The notes under the pieces are model-generated. The model was not told the origin of the DNA and made no database searches. It worked only from the letters and a program-made list of their open reading frames with translations. From Dillenia suffruticosa (lineage: Eukaryota; Streptophyta; Magnoliopsida; Dilleniales; Dilleniaceae), in assembly GCA_033439265.1 (NCBI GenBank), contig JAVTVX010000019.1, positions 7,943,501 through 8,007,500 on the forward strand: a DNA stretch of 64,000 nt, in the 5' to 3' direction. Position numbers and translations under genes: made by a program. This document shows, piece by piece, positions 43,041 through 55,146 of the stretch; the first letter of the stretch is position 1, and each line of letters starts with the position of its first letter.

Positions 43041-44214
43041 GGCATAGTAGGCTTGGCCACATAGGGCAAGAGATGATGACACGGTTAGCTACGAGTAGCT
43101 TGTTGGGCCCACTAACCAAGATCCAGTTGCCCGTATGTGAGTTTTGTCTTGCAGGCAAAACCACAAGAAAACCATTTAGGAAAGCAATGAGAGCTGAGAC
43201 TCCATTGCAATTGGTCCATTCCGACATTTGTGGACTCATGAATGTGACAGTCCGAAACGGAGTCACGTATTTTATTACTTTTATAGACGATTACACGCGT
43301 TTCGGTTACGTCTACCTGATCTCGCACAAGTTTAAGGCACTAGAGTGTTTTAGGAGGTTTATCAGTGAGGTTGAAAATCAGCTAGACTTGAGGGTGAAAA
43401 CTCTCAGAACCGATCGGGGGCGCGAGTATCTGTCTGAGCAATTCAAAGAGTTCTGTTCCGATAAAAATATTACGAGACAGTTAACTATTCCTGTTACTTC
43501 TCAGCAGAACGGAGTAGCCGAGAAAAGGAATAGGACTCTATGGAGATGGTGAGGTCGATCATTGCACAAGCCAGTCTATCTATCTCCCATTGGGGGGATG
43601 CGTTGTTAACTGCGGCCTACATCCTTAACCGTATTCTGACAAAGTCTGTAGTCAGCACCACATACAAGCTTTGGAAAGGGAGACAGCCTGACCTTAGCCA
43701 CTTGAGACCATGGGGTTGCGCTGCGTATGTTCGTGATTTCTCGCATCAGTACGGCAAGTTAGGGCCGCGAGAAAAGAAGTGTATCTTTATTAGATACTCT
43801 GAACAATCCAAAGGATATGTGTTCCTAGGAGAACATACGGATGACACTGTCACTGAGATAGAGTCTCGTGATATCACATTTTTCGAGAGTGATTTCCCTA
43901 AAAAAGGAGAAGTCGAACGAGACCTCACCTTCTACGAGATGGATGAGCCTAGTGGCTCAGCCGAACCCAGTGACGGGACTCAAGAGCCGATTATGGATCT
44001 TGGTCTTAGTGGGAGCAATCCATCTGAAGGTGTAGAACCTCTCTCTCCTCGAAGGAGTAGTCGGGGACAAGTGCCACGTCGCCATTTCTCGATTGAGGAT
44101 GAGATCTTTATTGTAACTCCTGAGGATGATGAAGAGTCGAGAACTGCACAGGAGGCTCTCGAGGGTTCAGCAAAGGACCAATGGTTACAGGCCATGTACG
44201 AGGAAATGGAATGA
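43041..44214 (+). pseudogene. Element F integrase remnant
   Basis: WHSRLGHIG and CEFCLAGK form the GAG-pre-integrase zinc part. The integrase core keeps the D of LVHSDICG, the D of KTLRTDRG and the E of QQNGVAEKRN. A frameshift near 43540 moves the C-terminal half to the frame starting at 43540 (SHWGDALLTAAYILNRI, HLRPWGCAAYV), which ends at a stop at 44212-44214 just inside the RT start. Confidence 0.85.
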
Positions 44215-45179
44215 ATGAGATTCAACGAAGTCTGGGAGCTAGTTGACTTACCTAAGGAAAGAAAGGTCATTGGGAACAAGTGGGTTTTCAAAATTAAAAG
44301 AAATGCCGATGGATCGATTGAGAGGTACAAGACCGTCTGGTAGCAAAGGGTTATACGCAAACTAAGGGCATTGACTACGGAGAGACTTTCTCCCGAGTAG
44401 TCAAATTTATTTCGATTCGTTTACTTTTGGCGATTGTCGCTAGTATGGATCTTGAGTTACAGCAGATGGACGTTAAGACCGCTTTTCTTAACGGGAGCCT
44501 GGATGAGGAGATCTATATGCAACAGCTCCCTGGGTTCGTTCTAGTAGGTCAAGAGAACAAGGTCTGTCGACTTCGGAAGTCGATATATGGTCTAAAACAA
44601 TCATCCAGGCGGTGGTATCTAAGATTTCACGAGGAGGTGATATCTTACGGTTTTACGATAGTCGAAGAGGATCATTATGTCTATCTGATTCGGTCCGATA
44701 ACTCTTTTGTGATCCTGTTGTTGTATGTGGATGACATAATATTGGCCGAGAACGACATTCAGTACTTAATGACCATCAAAGCATGGTTGTCATCCAGTTT
44801 CGACATGAAAGACATGGGTGAAATCGAGTTCATCCTCGGAGTTAAGATTCAGAGGGATCGCTCGAGAAAAATGTTGGCTCTTTCACAAGAGACCTATATT
44901 AAGAAAATTCTCGAGCGTTTTGGGATGAGTGATTGTAATCCCATAGATATTCCAATCGCCAAAGGTGAAGGCCTGAGCCTGGACATGTGTCCGAAAACTC
45001 AGGAAGAGTGAGGGAAATGAGTAAAATACCTTACTCCAGTGCAGTACAAAGTTTAATGTACGCAATGTTGTGTACTAGACCAGACATTTGTTATGCAGTT
45101 GGTCTGATGAGCAGATATCAGACAAATCCTGGAAGGGGTCACTGGAGAGCAGTGAAAAGGATTTTCTGATATTTAAAAG
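44215..45179 (+). pseudogene. Element F reverse transcriptase remnant
   Basis: After the stop at 44214 the RT begins (NEVWELVDLPKERKVIGNKW), is frameshifted near 44334, and is open from 44427 to 45011 with QMDVKTAFLNG and YVDDIILAEND intact. A stop (TGA, 45009-45011) and another near 45168 follow. The CTRPDICYAVGLMSRYQ stretch lies between them. Confidence 0.85.
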
Positions 45180-45696
45180 GAACTGCAAACTTCTCCTTGA
45201 GTTATGGAGGAGGCGATTGCGCCTTGTGGGCTATTCGGACGTCGATTGGGGAGGTGATTTGGATAAGTGCAAATCGACATCAGGTTTTGCTTTCTTGCTC
45301 AATGGCGGGGCCATCTCTTGGAGTAGTAAGAAGCAAACCTGTGTTGCTCTATCTACGATGGAGGCTGAATTCGTGGCATGCTCAGTTGCAGTTCAGGAGA
45401 GTGTTTGGCGCCGGAGACTACTGAATGACTTAGGGATTGTAGCGGATAAAGGGAGACCAGTAATGATTTATTGTGATAATCAGGCCGCTATCGCTTACAC
45501 TCGAGATCCTAAGTTTCATAGTAGAACTAAACACATCGACACCAGATACCATTACGTTAGAGACATCATCGAGAAGGGTAAAGTGACCATCAAGTACATT
45601 TTGACACACAGTATGGTGACTGACCCCTTCACTAAACCCATTACTAGAGACTCTTTTTTAGGGCATAGAAAGTCATTGGGTTTGAATATCTACTGA
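45180..45696 (+). pseudogene. Element F RNase H
   Basis: An open stretch to the terminal stop at 45696, with YSDVDWGGD, STMEAEFVA, YCDNQAAIAY and KHIDTRYHY. All four catalytic positions look retained. It ends in PFTKPITRDSF and a short tail, as expected for copia Pol. Confidence 0.85.
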
Positions 45697-46853
45697 CATT
45701 TCTCAGTTTGTACTTATTGATGACGTTGATGTTTATTGATTTTCTATATATATGATTATAGTGAATTATTCAGTCACTTTTGTATTATATTTTTCATTTA
45801 ATGTACTTATTTTTAATTATCATATATATGCTCTGTGATTTGATAATAGATATGTTGGGCAGGCGAGGTCGACTCTTTTATATGAGTGACCACCTCCAGT
45901 TCTGAGTGAGCGGGGATGAGATAGTTTCTAGCTGTAAGAAGTTTTGAGAGTAATCCTGCTAGAACATAAGTCGTCCTGATACGTGTTCAGGATGAGATCA
46001 TATACAAAATGACCGACATAGAAGTACCCACATCTATGTTGCCTGTGAGTAGCCAGGTTTAAGATCTCGGATATCACCTGTGATTTGTGATATTGTCTCT
46101 TAGGTACTCTTTCTGAAATCTCTGGGTAAAGTCTTATGTGTAGAATACGTCCCCATACTTGTACAGTGTTTGAAAAATCTGACATATACCCTTCTGAGAG
46201 ATGGGGGAGTAACACTGTGGCACGTGTTTCATACCACGTGTGAAAAGACGACTTGGGATAGTGGGAGCTATATTACTTGAGACAATAACTTAAAATTTAT
46301 CCCCAATCCCACTGTGTGAGACTCGAGATCCATTGGGTAGGATCTCTTGTGCCCTTATTACTTTCAGCTGTCTCTTGAGGTCATGATTCAGTATTTGTTA
46401 CTTTAGTCTGTTTACTAATGGCCCGAAAAATAAATTGAGGTCTGAGAGACAGATCTAGGAAAACAGCTGAATTGAGATCGATAGATTCGAGTTTGGGAAA
46501 AGGAAGACCAATTGACATTACATTATTATGTTGTATTGACCGACTGGTCTTTTATGTTCATTCATGGAGGGATTTGAACATAATAGTGGATACATAATCG
46601 AGCAATATCATGGGATTACTTTCGATGAGGAAAGTAAGTCGATAGATGTAATTAGTCTTGGATCTGGGGTACAACTAGCTTTCTTATAATACTAACGGTG
46701 ACTACTCGATCATCCTAACAGGTATGTCAAGAAGTTTTTATTTACAAGTATACTCGCTAGTCGCACGACGTCCACCCTGTAGGATGATATAGTGAATCGC
46801 ATGAATTGTGATCTTATGACGGAAATAAAATGCTCTCGTGTGCAAGTGGAAAA
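45697..46853 (+). other. Element F 3' non-coding region
   Basis: 1157 bp between the pol stop and the 3' LTR with no recognisable domain. The last bases, AAGTGGAAAA, are a possible polypurine tract. Elements A and C lack any such region. Confidence 0.7.
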
Positions 46854-47291
46854 TGTTAGTTAATGCCCACATCGGGCAAGTGGGGGTAATGGGTCTACCC
46901 ATTACCCCACTCTCCCCTATTTTCTCTCTACATAACTCCTACGGGAGTTATAACTCAATTAAGAGAGAGTTGATTGTTGAATTAAGAAAGGTAGAAGAAT
47001 TACTTAGAAAAAAAAGAAAACATAATTGAGAGTGTGATATTTCAATTTAGAGAGAGTTTTTCCGATCGACGTTAAATTCACCGGGTTAAGGGTTGGAACG
47101 TTGTGATATCATATTAATAGTTCGTTTTACGTGACTATCATCCCGACTACGAGTTGTTTCTGTTCAGAGTTTGTGGTTTTTGAGATTTTCTACATTACCG
47201 ATTGAGGTAAACCGTGAACTTGATAATTTACAATTCCAAAAAATTATTTATTATTGTTTCCGCTACGTGATTGAGTCATCTTTTTCTAACA
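46854..47291 (+). repeat. Element F 3' LTR with a 12-bp hairpin
   Basis: 438 bp from TGTTAGTTAATGCCC to TTTTTCTAACA, followed by GAATC. It contains a perfect inverted repeat at 46883-46894/46897-46908 with a 2-base loop that is absent from the 5' LTR. Confidence 0.92.
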
Positions 47292-47296
47292 GAATC

Positions 47297-47768
47297 ATTC
47301 ACAAGGGACCATTGACACTCAAGATCAACTTTTGGAGCGAACCGAAATATCAATCATTGATTTCATGGGTGTTGAGAAAGTAGAAGAGACTCAACATTTT
47401 TCAGAGTTTGGGCTTCATGAAGTACAAGTATTGCTAAATAATATCATGTTAACCTTAATTTTATCTGTAACAAAATTTTGAATCCTTTCATATTTGACTA
47501 CTTTTGTGGAGACATGTTGATCCATGAGAAAAAAATTGGCACTTGACTTGGTACACTCTTGCTTGGATTTTAAATTGAACTTAATGTCAAGTTCTTCATA
47601 AATAGGAAAGACCTGTGTGGAAGGAATAACCCCTAAAGTAAAGATTCACATTATCAATCTCAAAAGGATATCCAGAGATCTAATATACCACCCAAAATGG
47701 GGTCAAATGGGCATATGTGGCAATGAAAAAGTGCCCTGGCGCACCAAGCTTTATGACGTGCAACATTC
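47297..47768. other. Flank between F and the TRIM
   Basis: No domain recognised. A short plus-strand frame runs from ATG near 40163, across the F insertion point, to a stop near 47382. At about 35 codons it is too short to support a gene. CATTC at 47764-47768 is the left duplication of the TRIM. Confidence 0.4.
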
Positions 47769-48250
47769 TATCACGGACTCAACCTCAATAGGAAAACTTA
47801 GCCCAAAAGATCGACCTGTTGGGTGAGAGAATCTATTGGATTTAAATAGTATTTTATGATTTCTTAGGAATTCGATATGGAATTCGTAACATTACCCTTC
47901 TATTAAGAACCCGGACATCCACGAACGGCTCTCACTCTAGACGGCTTTCACTTTGGTGGGTAGTCCTTTTCATCTTTGGATGGTCTCACTCCAACACCAG
48001 GTAGCCCTTTTCCATTTTGGACGGTTCACACTCTGGCACTAGGTAGCCCTTTTCCAAGTAGCCCTCTTCCATGTAGCCCTTTCTATATTAGACCGGAGGT
48101 TCTGATACCAATTCGTCACTGATCCAAGTAATGAACTCAAACTCAATAAGAGAACTCGGCCCAAAAAGATCGACTTATTGAGTGAGAGAATTTATTGGAC
48201 TTAAATAGTATTTTATGATTTTTTGGAGATCCGATGTGGGATTCGTAACA
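47769..48250 (-). mobile_element. TRIM (terminal-repeat retrotransposon in miniature)
   Basis: 482 bp with terminal direct repeats of about 123 bp (47769-47891) and 137 bp (48114-48250), flanked by CATTC (47764-47768 and 48251-48255). On the minus strand the LTR starts TGTTACGAATCCCACATCGG, a style common in plant TRIMs. TGGTATCAGA (48101-48110, reverse strand) is a tRNA-iMet-type primer site. The internal part, about 220 bp, is non-coding and holds repeats of GGTAGCCCTTTTCC. It depends on proteins from another element. Confidence 0.85.
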
Positions 48251-49561
48251 CATTCACCTTTTGTAAGTTGTGCCGTTGCGCAACAAGCAAGGTGCTATGT
48301 AGAAGCGACTAATCCTTTTATATTATTTTTTAATTTTTTAATTTCTTTTTCTTTTTTTTTGTCTCTAGAGTTGCTAGAAACTTTACTTAAGTTGTAGTAT
48401 GTGTTGCAAAATTTTAATCTCGGTATCGAACTCCTCATGTGGTGGAAGATCAATGACACCTGGAATGTTTCCAAGAAATTGGTGGAGTTATAATGGTCTT
48501 ATTTAATAAGCAATTTTCTAGACAGAACTTTCCAAGATATGTAATTTAGAATTACTCTTACGTAGGATAATTATATCATGATAAAATTGAGAAAATGATA
48601 TCAAAAAGACAAGAAGGAATAACAAATTGAAAAAAGAAGGTTCTTTGTATTGATTGCGAAAGAGTATTACAAAAGGGAGATTATCCCTTGAGAAGAAAAA
48701 AAACTAATTGCAAAAAAGATGATTGTCTTTAGTTACTTGCTTTAAGTGTGAAAAGAGATTCTATTTATACAAGAACTAGTCATTAAAGAGAAGAAAAGGA
48801 ATTGGAATAAAATATGTGAAAAGGAAAAGAATTAGAACAAAGTTAGTTTTTTAAATATATAATGATTAAATAAATCAAGCAAATATATAATGGTCGAATA
48901 AAAAAATCTTAATCATTGATTAAATCAACTAAATATATAATAATTGAACAAATCAATCATAATAATTATATGGTCGATTAAATCAATTATAATGATTGAT
49001 TAAATTAATTATAATGATTAAATGATTAAATCAATTAAATATTCTAATATAATGACTAGTTGAGTTGAGGTAGGTCTTGAACATTTTCTTGGCAACTGGG
49101 ATGCCTTGATTTATATTAGGATTTTTTTACATGGTCATTATTTAGAGGTAGGCCTTGAGCATCTTTAGATTTAGAGGATTTTATTAAGATTTTTCGCTTG
49201 GTCATTATTTTAATTTATATCTTTATAAACAATTATTTCTTTTCATTATAATAGAGACTTATATTTTAATTTAATACCACAGTTTTGAGATTTTTCACTT
49301 AATCGAATTTTATCTTACCGGTGAATTTTTATTGCATTGTTTTATCATTTGTATTCTAATAAATTTAACTACACCTTTTGTCCTGTCTGAATACAGATTT
49401 AGCAATTTTGCTAGGAAGGTTTGTGGCTATTGGTTTGTTGAAAAGCTTTATCTTGTTTGTTTATGAATATTTTTTCTAAAAATGAAAATTATAAATTGCC
49501 ATTTATGTTGCCTAAAATTAAAAAAGTTTTATTTACTAAATTACCTTTTTCTTTAACCTAT
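48251..49561. other. Intergenic stretch with an LTR-like patch
   Basis: No gene recognised. About 48640-48790 has, on the minus strand, a TATA-like GTATAAATAG followed by a region resembling the 3' part of a copia LTR, but no ends or duplication were found. 48880-49040 consists of degenerate repeats of AATCAATTATAATGATT type. Confidence 0.4.
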
Positions 49562-52500
49562 CACTACAAAATAAAAGTATTATGCCGACATCAACGTTTA
49601 CTATCAGTAAATATCAGTGACGGTTTTTTGAAGCTATATAAACAGTTATGGTTGAAATCGTTGGAAATAGTATAGATTTTCTAACGGTTTTAAAATAGTC
49701 GTCGATAAAACAATTTAAATCGTGGGTAAAGGTAGCAAACCGTTTGTATAAACAAAACTTTATACTTACGAATATAACGACGTCTGAATTTATGTACCCG
49801 TATCCTTATGACTATAAATTATGATAGCAAAATATAGGTTTTGTAATCATAATTTTGAAAGATGTCTATATAGACAAAGTTATATGTACAGCAGTTATGA
49901 TGATAGGTGAATGTAATAAGGAATGGAAGTGTAAACAGATATAGTACATAGTGGTAAATGTAGAAAATATAAGGTATGGAAAGTGTAGAGATGTAAGGAA
50001 AGTAACTGTAGGATATGGTAAGTTTCGATAAATATGATAACTATAGGATATTTAAACTATGATAAGTGTAGGATATGTAAATTAATATTTAGAAAAGTGT
50101 TGAAAACAGTTTATCGGGTATATATGTTAGTGAATATTACCATTTTATAGTAAATGTTACTCTAATTTATTGTGGTTACATAATAAACGTTACTATATAT
50201 TATTATCTGTTAATTGGACTAATATGGTTAGTTTAATAGTTAATGTTACTATCTTTTTATCATAATAGACAAATAAATTTACAAATTTTTACATTCGTTA
50301 TTTTAATAGTAAAAGTTATAATTTTATAGTAAATGTTACTATATTTTATCGTGATTATATAATAATGTTACTATATCTTATTATCTATTAATTTGATTAT
50401 TGTGATTAGCTTAATAGTAAATGCCACTATAGAGTTCTCGTTGAAATGTTAAAATTGAAATGTTAAAATGATATATTCTTAAATTAAATGTGAATTAAAA
50501 TAAATTAATGTCAAAACCGACGGTTCATGCCTGATGTCAACGACTTATTATACTATATACTACAATATTAGTATATTACTAGAAGTAAATATTACTATAT
50601 TATACTATATTGTATTATATAAAAACCGACGGTATTATATTAGTAGTTTACTATATCGTGATTTATAAATGCTGAAACTTATTATAATAGTAAATGTTAC
50701 TATATTTTATTGTGATTATATAGTAAATGTTATTGTATGTTATTATCTGTTAATTGGATTATTGTGTTTAGTTTAATAGTAAATGTTATTATTTTTTATC
50801 ATGAGAGACAAATAAATTTAATAACTTTCACATCCGTTATCACAATAGTAAATGTTACTATTTTATAGTAAATGTTACTACATTTTATTGTGATTATATA
50901 GTAAATTTTACTATATTTTATTATCTGTTAATTCGACTATTGTGGTTAGTTTAATAGTAATATTACTATCCTTTTATAATAAGAAAAAAATAATTTTAAT
51001 AACTTTCACATCCGTTATTATAATAGTAAATGTTATTTTCATAGTAAATGATACTATATTTTATTGTGTTTACATAGTAAATATTACTATATTTTATTAT
51101 CTGTAAATTTGACTATTGTGATTAGTTTAATAGTAAATGTTACAATAGATTTTTCATTGAAATGTTAAAATGATATATTACTAAATTAAATGTGAATTAA
51201 AATAAATTAATATTAAAACCGGCGGCTCATGTCGGTGGTTCATTGTACTATATACTACTATAATAGTATATTACTAGTAGTAAATATTATTATATTATAC
51301 TATATTGTATAATATAAAAATTGGTGGTACTATATTTGTAGTTTATTACATTGTGATATATAAATACCACAACTTATTATAACAGTAAATGTTACTATTT
51401 TACAGTAAATATTACTATATTTTTTTGTTGTTATATAGTAAATATTATTATATGTTATTATCTGTTAATTAGATTATTATGGATAGATTAATAGTAAATG
51501 TTATTATCCTTTTATCATGAGAAACAAATAAATTTATTAGGTTTCACATCTATTATTACAATAGTAAATGTTATTATTTTATAATAAATGTTATTATATC
51601 TTATTGTGATTTCATAATAAATATTACTATATTTTATTATCTGTTAATTGTACTATTGTAGTTAATTTAATAGTAAATGTTACTATTCTTTTATCATAAG
51701 AAGTTAATAAATTTACTAAGTTTCATATCCGTTATTATAATAGTAAATGTTAGTATTTTATAATAAATGTTACTATATTTTATTGTAATTATATAGTAAA
51801 TGTTATTATATTTTATTATCTGTTAATTTGACTTTTATAGTTAGTTTAATAGTAAATGTTATTATGAAATTTTCGTTAAAATGTTAAAATGATATATTAT
51901 TAAATTAAATGTGAATTAAAGTAAATTAATATTAAAACCGATGGTTCACACCTCATGCCGACGGTTCATTGTACTATATACTATTTTATTAGTATATTAT
52001 TAGTAGTAAATATTACTACATTACACTATATTGTATTATATAAAAACTGACGGTATTATATTAATAGTTTAATATATTGTGATATATAAATGTCACAACT
52101 TATTATAATAGTAAATATTACTATTTTATAGTAAATGTTACTATATTTTTTTGTGATTATATAGTAAATGTTATTATATATTATTATCTATTAATTGAAC
52201 TATCGTAATTAGTTTAATAATAATAATAAATATTGCTATCATTTTATCACGAGAGACAAATAAATTTATTAACTTTCATATCCGTTATTATAATAGTAAA
52301 TGTTAATATATTTTGTTGTGTTTACATAGTTAATGTTACTATATCTTATTATCTGTTAATTCGACTATTGTAGTTAACTTAATAGTAAATGTTACTATCC
52401 TTTTATAATGAGAGACTAATAAATTTACTAATTTTCATATCCGTTATTATAATAATAAATGTTACTATTTTATAATAAATTTTACTATATTTTATTGTGA

Positions 52501-54490
52501 TTACATAGTTAAGGTTATTATATTTTAATATCTGTTAATTTGACTATTGTGGTTAGTTTAACAGTAAATGTTACTATAGAGTTTTCGTTAAAATATTAAA
52601 ATTAAAATGTTAAAATAGTATATTGTTAAATCAAATATGAATTAAACTAAATTAATATTAAAAAACGGAAGTTCATGCCTCATGCCGGCAGTTCAATGTA
52701 CTCTATACAACTATATTAGTCTATTATTAGTAGTAAATATTACTACATTATACTATATTGTATTATATAAAAATCAGCGGTACTATATTAGTAGTTTACT
52801 ACAGTATGATATATAAATGTCATAATTTATTATAATAGTAAATATTACTATTTTATAGTAATGATACTATATTTTATTGTAATTATATAGTAAACATTAT
52901 TTTATATGATTATCAGTTAATTGAATTATTATGATTAGTTTAATAGTAAATATTACTATCATTTTATCATAAAAGACATATAAATTTACTGACTTTCACA
53001 TCCGTTATTATAATAGTAAATGTTACTATATTTTACTATGATTATATCGTAAATGTTAGTATATCTTATTATCTGTTAATTCAACTATTGTGATTAGCTT
53101 AATAGTTAATGTTACCATCCTTTTATAATGAGAGATCAATAAATTTACTAACTTTTACATCCGTTATTGTAATAGTAAATGTTACTATTTTATATTAAAT
53201 ATTACAATATTTTATTATGATTATATAGTAAATGTTACAATATCTTTTTATCTGTTAATTTGACTATTGTGGTTAACTTAATAGTAAATGTTCCTATGGA
53301 GTTTTCGTTGAAATGTTAAAATTGAAATGTTAAAATGACAAATTGTTAAATTAAATGTGAATTAAAATAAATTAATGCTAAAATCGACGGTTCATGCCTC
53401 ATGCCTCATGTCGGCGGTTCATTGTACTATATAGTACTATATTAGTATATTACTATTAGAAAAATTATTATATTATGCTATATTGTATTATATAAAAACC
53501 GGCGGTACTATATTAATAGTTTATAACATTTTGATATATAAATATCACAACTTATTATAATAGTAAATGTTACTATTTTATAGTAAATGTTATAATATTT
53601 TATTATTGTTACATAGTAAATGTTACTATATGTTATTCTATATTAATTGGAATATGTGGTTAACTTAATAATAAATATTATTATTCTTTTATCATGAGAG
53701 ATAAATAAATTTACTAAATTTCACATCCGTTACCATAATAATATATATTACTATTTTTTAGTAAATGTTACTATATTTTATTGTGATTATACAGTAAATG
53801 TTACTATCTTTTCATCATGAGAGGCAAATAAATTTATTAATTTTCACATCCGTTATTATAATAATTAATATTACTATTTTATAGTAAATGTTACTATATT
53901 TTATTGTAATTATATAGTAACTGTTACTATATTTTATTTTCTGTTAATTTGACAATTGTACTTAGTTTAATAGTAAATATTACTTTAGAGTTCTTGTTGA
54001 AATGTTAAAATAGTATATTGTTAAATTAAATGTGAAATAAAATAAATTAGTGTTACAACCAGTGGTTCATGACTCAAGTCGATGGTTCATTGTACTATAT
54101 ACTACTATATTAGTATATTACTAGTAGTAAATATTACTACATTATACTTTATTGTATAATATAAAAACCGACGGTACTATATTAGCAGTTTAATACATTG
54201 TGATATATAAATGTCACAAATTATTATAATAGCAAATGTTAGTATTTTATAGTAAATGTTACTATATTTTATTGTGGTTATAGTAAATATTATTATATGT
54301 TATTATCTGTTAATTGAACTAATGTGATTAGTTTAATAGTTAATGTTACTATCCTTTTATCATAATAGACAAATAGATTTACAAACTTTTACATCCGTTT
54401 TTTTAATAGTAAATGTTACTATTTTATAGTAAATGTTACTATATTTTATTGTGTTTATATAATAAATATTACTACCTTATATTCATAGTG
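49562..54490. mobile_element. Probable non-autonomous CACTA (En/Spm) element filled with tandem repeats
   Basis: The left end reads CACTACAAAATAAAAG and is followed by subterminal GACGG, ACGGTTTT and CGTCGATAAA motifs, as in plant CACTA elements. A candidate right end, CTTATATTCATAGTG at 54476-54490, is a rough inverted match. The flanking triplets TAT and TCT match at two of three bases. No transposase was found. The left end is well supported; the right end is tentative. The interior is the array described at 50140-54480. Confidence 0.55.
50140..54480. repeat. Satellite-like array with an approximately 700-bp higher-order period
   Basis: The box ATAGTAAATGTTACTAT, whose 7-bp arms are inverted around ATG, recurs dozens of times in exact and altered form. 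Boxes are grouped into sub-repeats of about 200 bp ending CACATCCGTTATTATAA. The groups are nested in larger units marked by a CCGACGGTTCAT-like block at about 50517, 51219, 51938, 52664, 53384 and 54059, with intervals of 675-726 bp. No coding content. Confidence 0.88.
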
Positions 54491-54689
54491 TCTTTAAGAT
54501 ATCTAAAAATTATTTTTACTACAACTAGATGTGACTCGTTGGGATTTGATTGAAATTTAGCATACAAGACATATACTAAATTATGTTTGGTTGAGAGGCT
54601 ATGAGATCATAATACGTGTCCTCCCAGGTGTCTAACACAATCTCATGATATCAAAGATGATCCATCCAAAGCTCAAAAAACTTAACCGC
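54491..54689. other. Short flank without a recognised feature
   Basis: Nothing recognisable. It lies between the CACTA-like end and the LINE fragment. Confidence 0.4.
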
Positions 54690-55017
54690 AATCCTCTATG
54701 CTGATTCCCCATTTGAACTTTAACTACCCATGGGAAATGATCCTAATAGCCTGGCGGAAAAAATACTACCTCTGAACAAGGATAAGAAGTTAATCGAGCA
54801 GAATTAACAAATACCCTATCGAACTTTCTTCTAATAGGATCTACTGTCTGCCTATTCCACCAAGTGAAAAAGGCCTCAGTATACTACAAGTCCACCAACT
54901 TCGACTACAGTATACACTCATCCAAGACACAATCAGTCATAAACCATTTAGCTATACCCCCACTCTTCTCAGATGGACGTCTAACAATAATAAAGTCCCC
55001 AAGAACACACCATGATT
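54690..55017 (-). pseudogene. LINE (L1-type) endonuclease fragment
   Basis: Minus-strand translation gives WCVLGDFIIVRRPSEKSGG, then FFTWWNRQTVDPIRRKFDRV and EVVFFPPGY-DHFPWVV. These are the GDFN, FTW and SDHSP-type motifs of plant LINE endonucleases, with several stops. It joins SIRE-like RT sequence directly at about 55018, so the piece is a truncated insertion or a rearrangement. No LINE RT or poly-A tail was seen. Confidence 0.7.
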
Positions 55018-55146
55018 TCTTTCAAACTCATTTAACTCTTCTTGCATTACTAGCATTACCAAAATCAAATTCTTATCTTTTAAAACCTCTTTTACAGATT
55101 TTGGTTTAATTTGAGATATGAATGCTGCAAGCTTACATTGATTTTG
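55018..55146 (-). pseudogene. SIRE-like reverse transcriptase N-terminal fragment
   Basis: Minus-strand translation gives CKLAAFISQIKPKSVKEVLK, then MQEELNEFER, the opening of a copia RT in SIRE-like elements (AFIS-IEPK, MQEELNQFER). It ends at the LINE junction near 55018 and on the other side meets E3 at 55147. Confidence 0.75.

Larger units (their letters stand above)
40185..47291 (+). mobile_element. Element F: old Ty1/copia retrotransposon with long non-coding ends
   Basis: LTRs at 40185-40608 and 46854-47291, flanked by GAATC (40180-40184 and 47292-47296), enclose a 1.1-kb leader, decayed gag-pol (41703-45696) and a 1.16-kb 3' non-coding region. The 5' LTR starts TATTAG where the 3' one has TGTTAG, and the LTRs differ at many sites and by one indel of about 14 bases. 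Stops and frameshifts break every domain except parts of RT and RNase H. Its protein is of the same lineage as G. Confidence 0.93.

Noticed and set aside
40163..47382. Short frame (about 35 codons) that would read across the F target site
   Set aside because: Too short, with no family match and no splice or promoter evidence. Noted only as context for the GAATC duplication.
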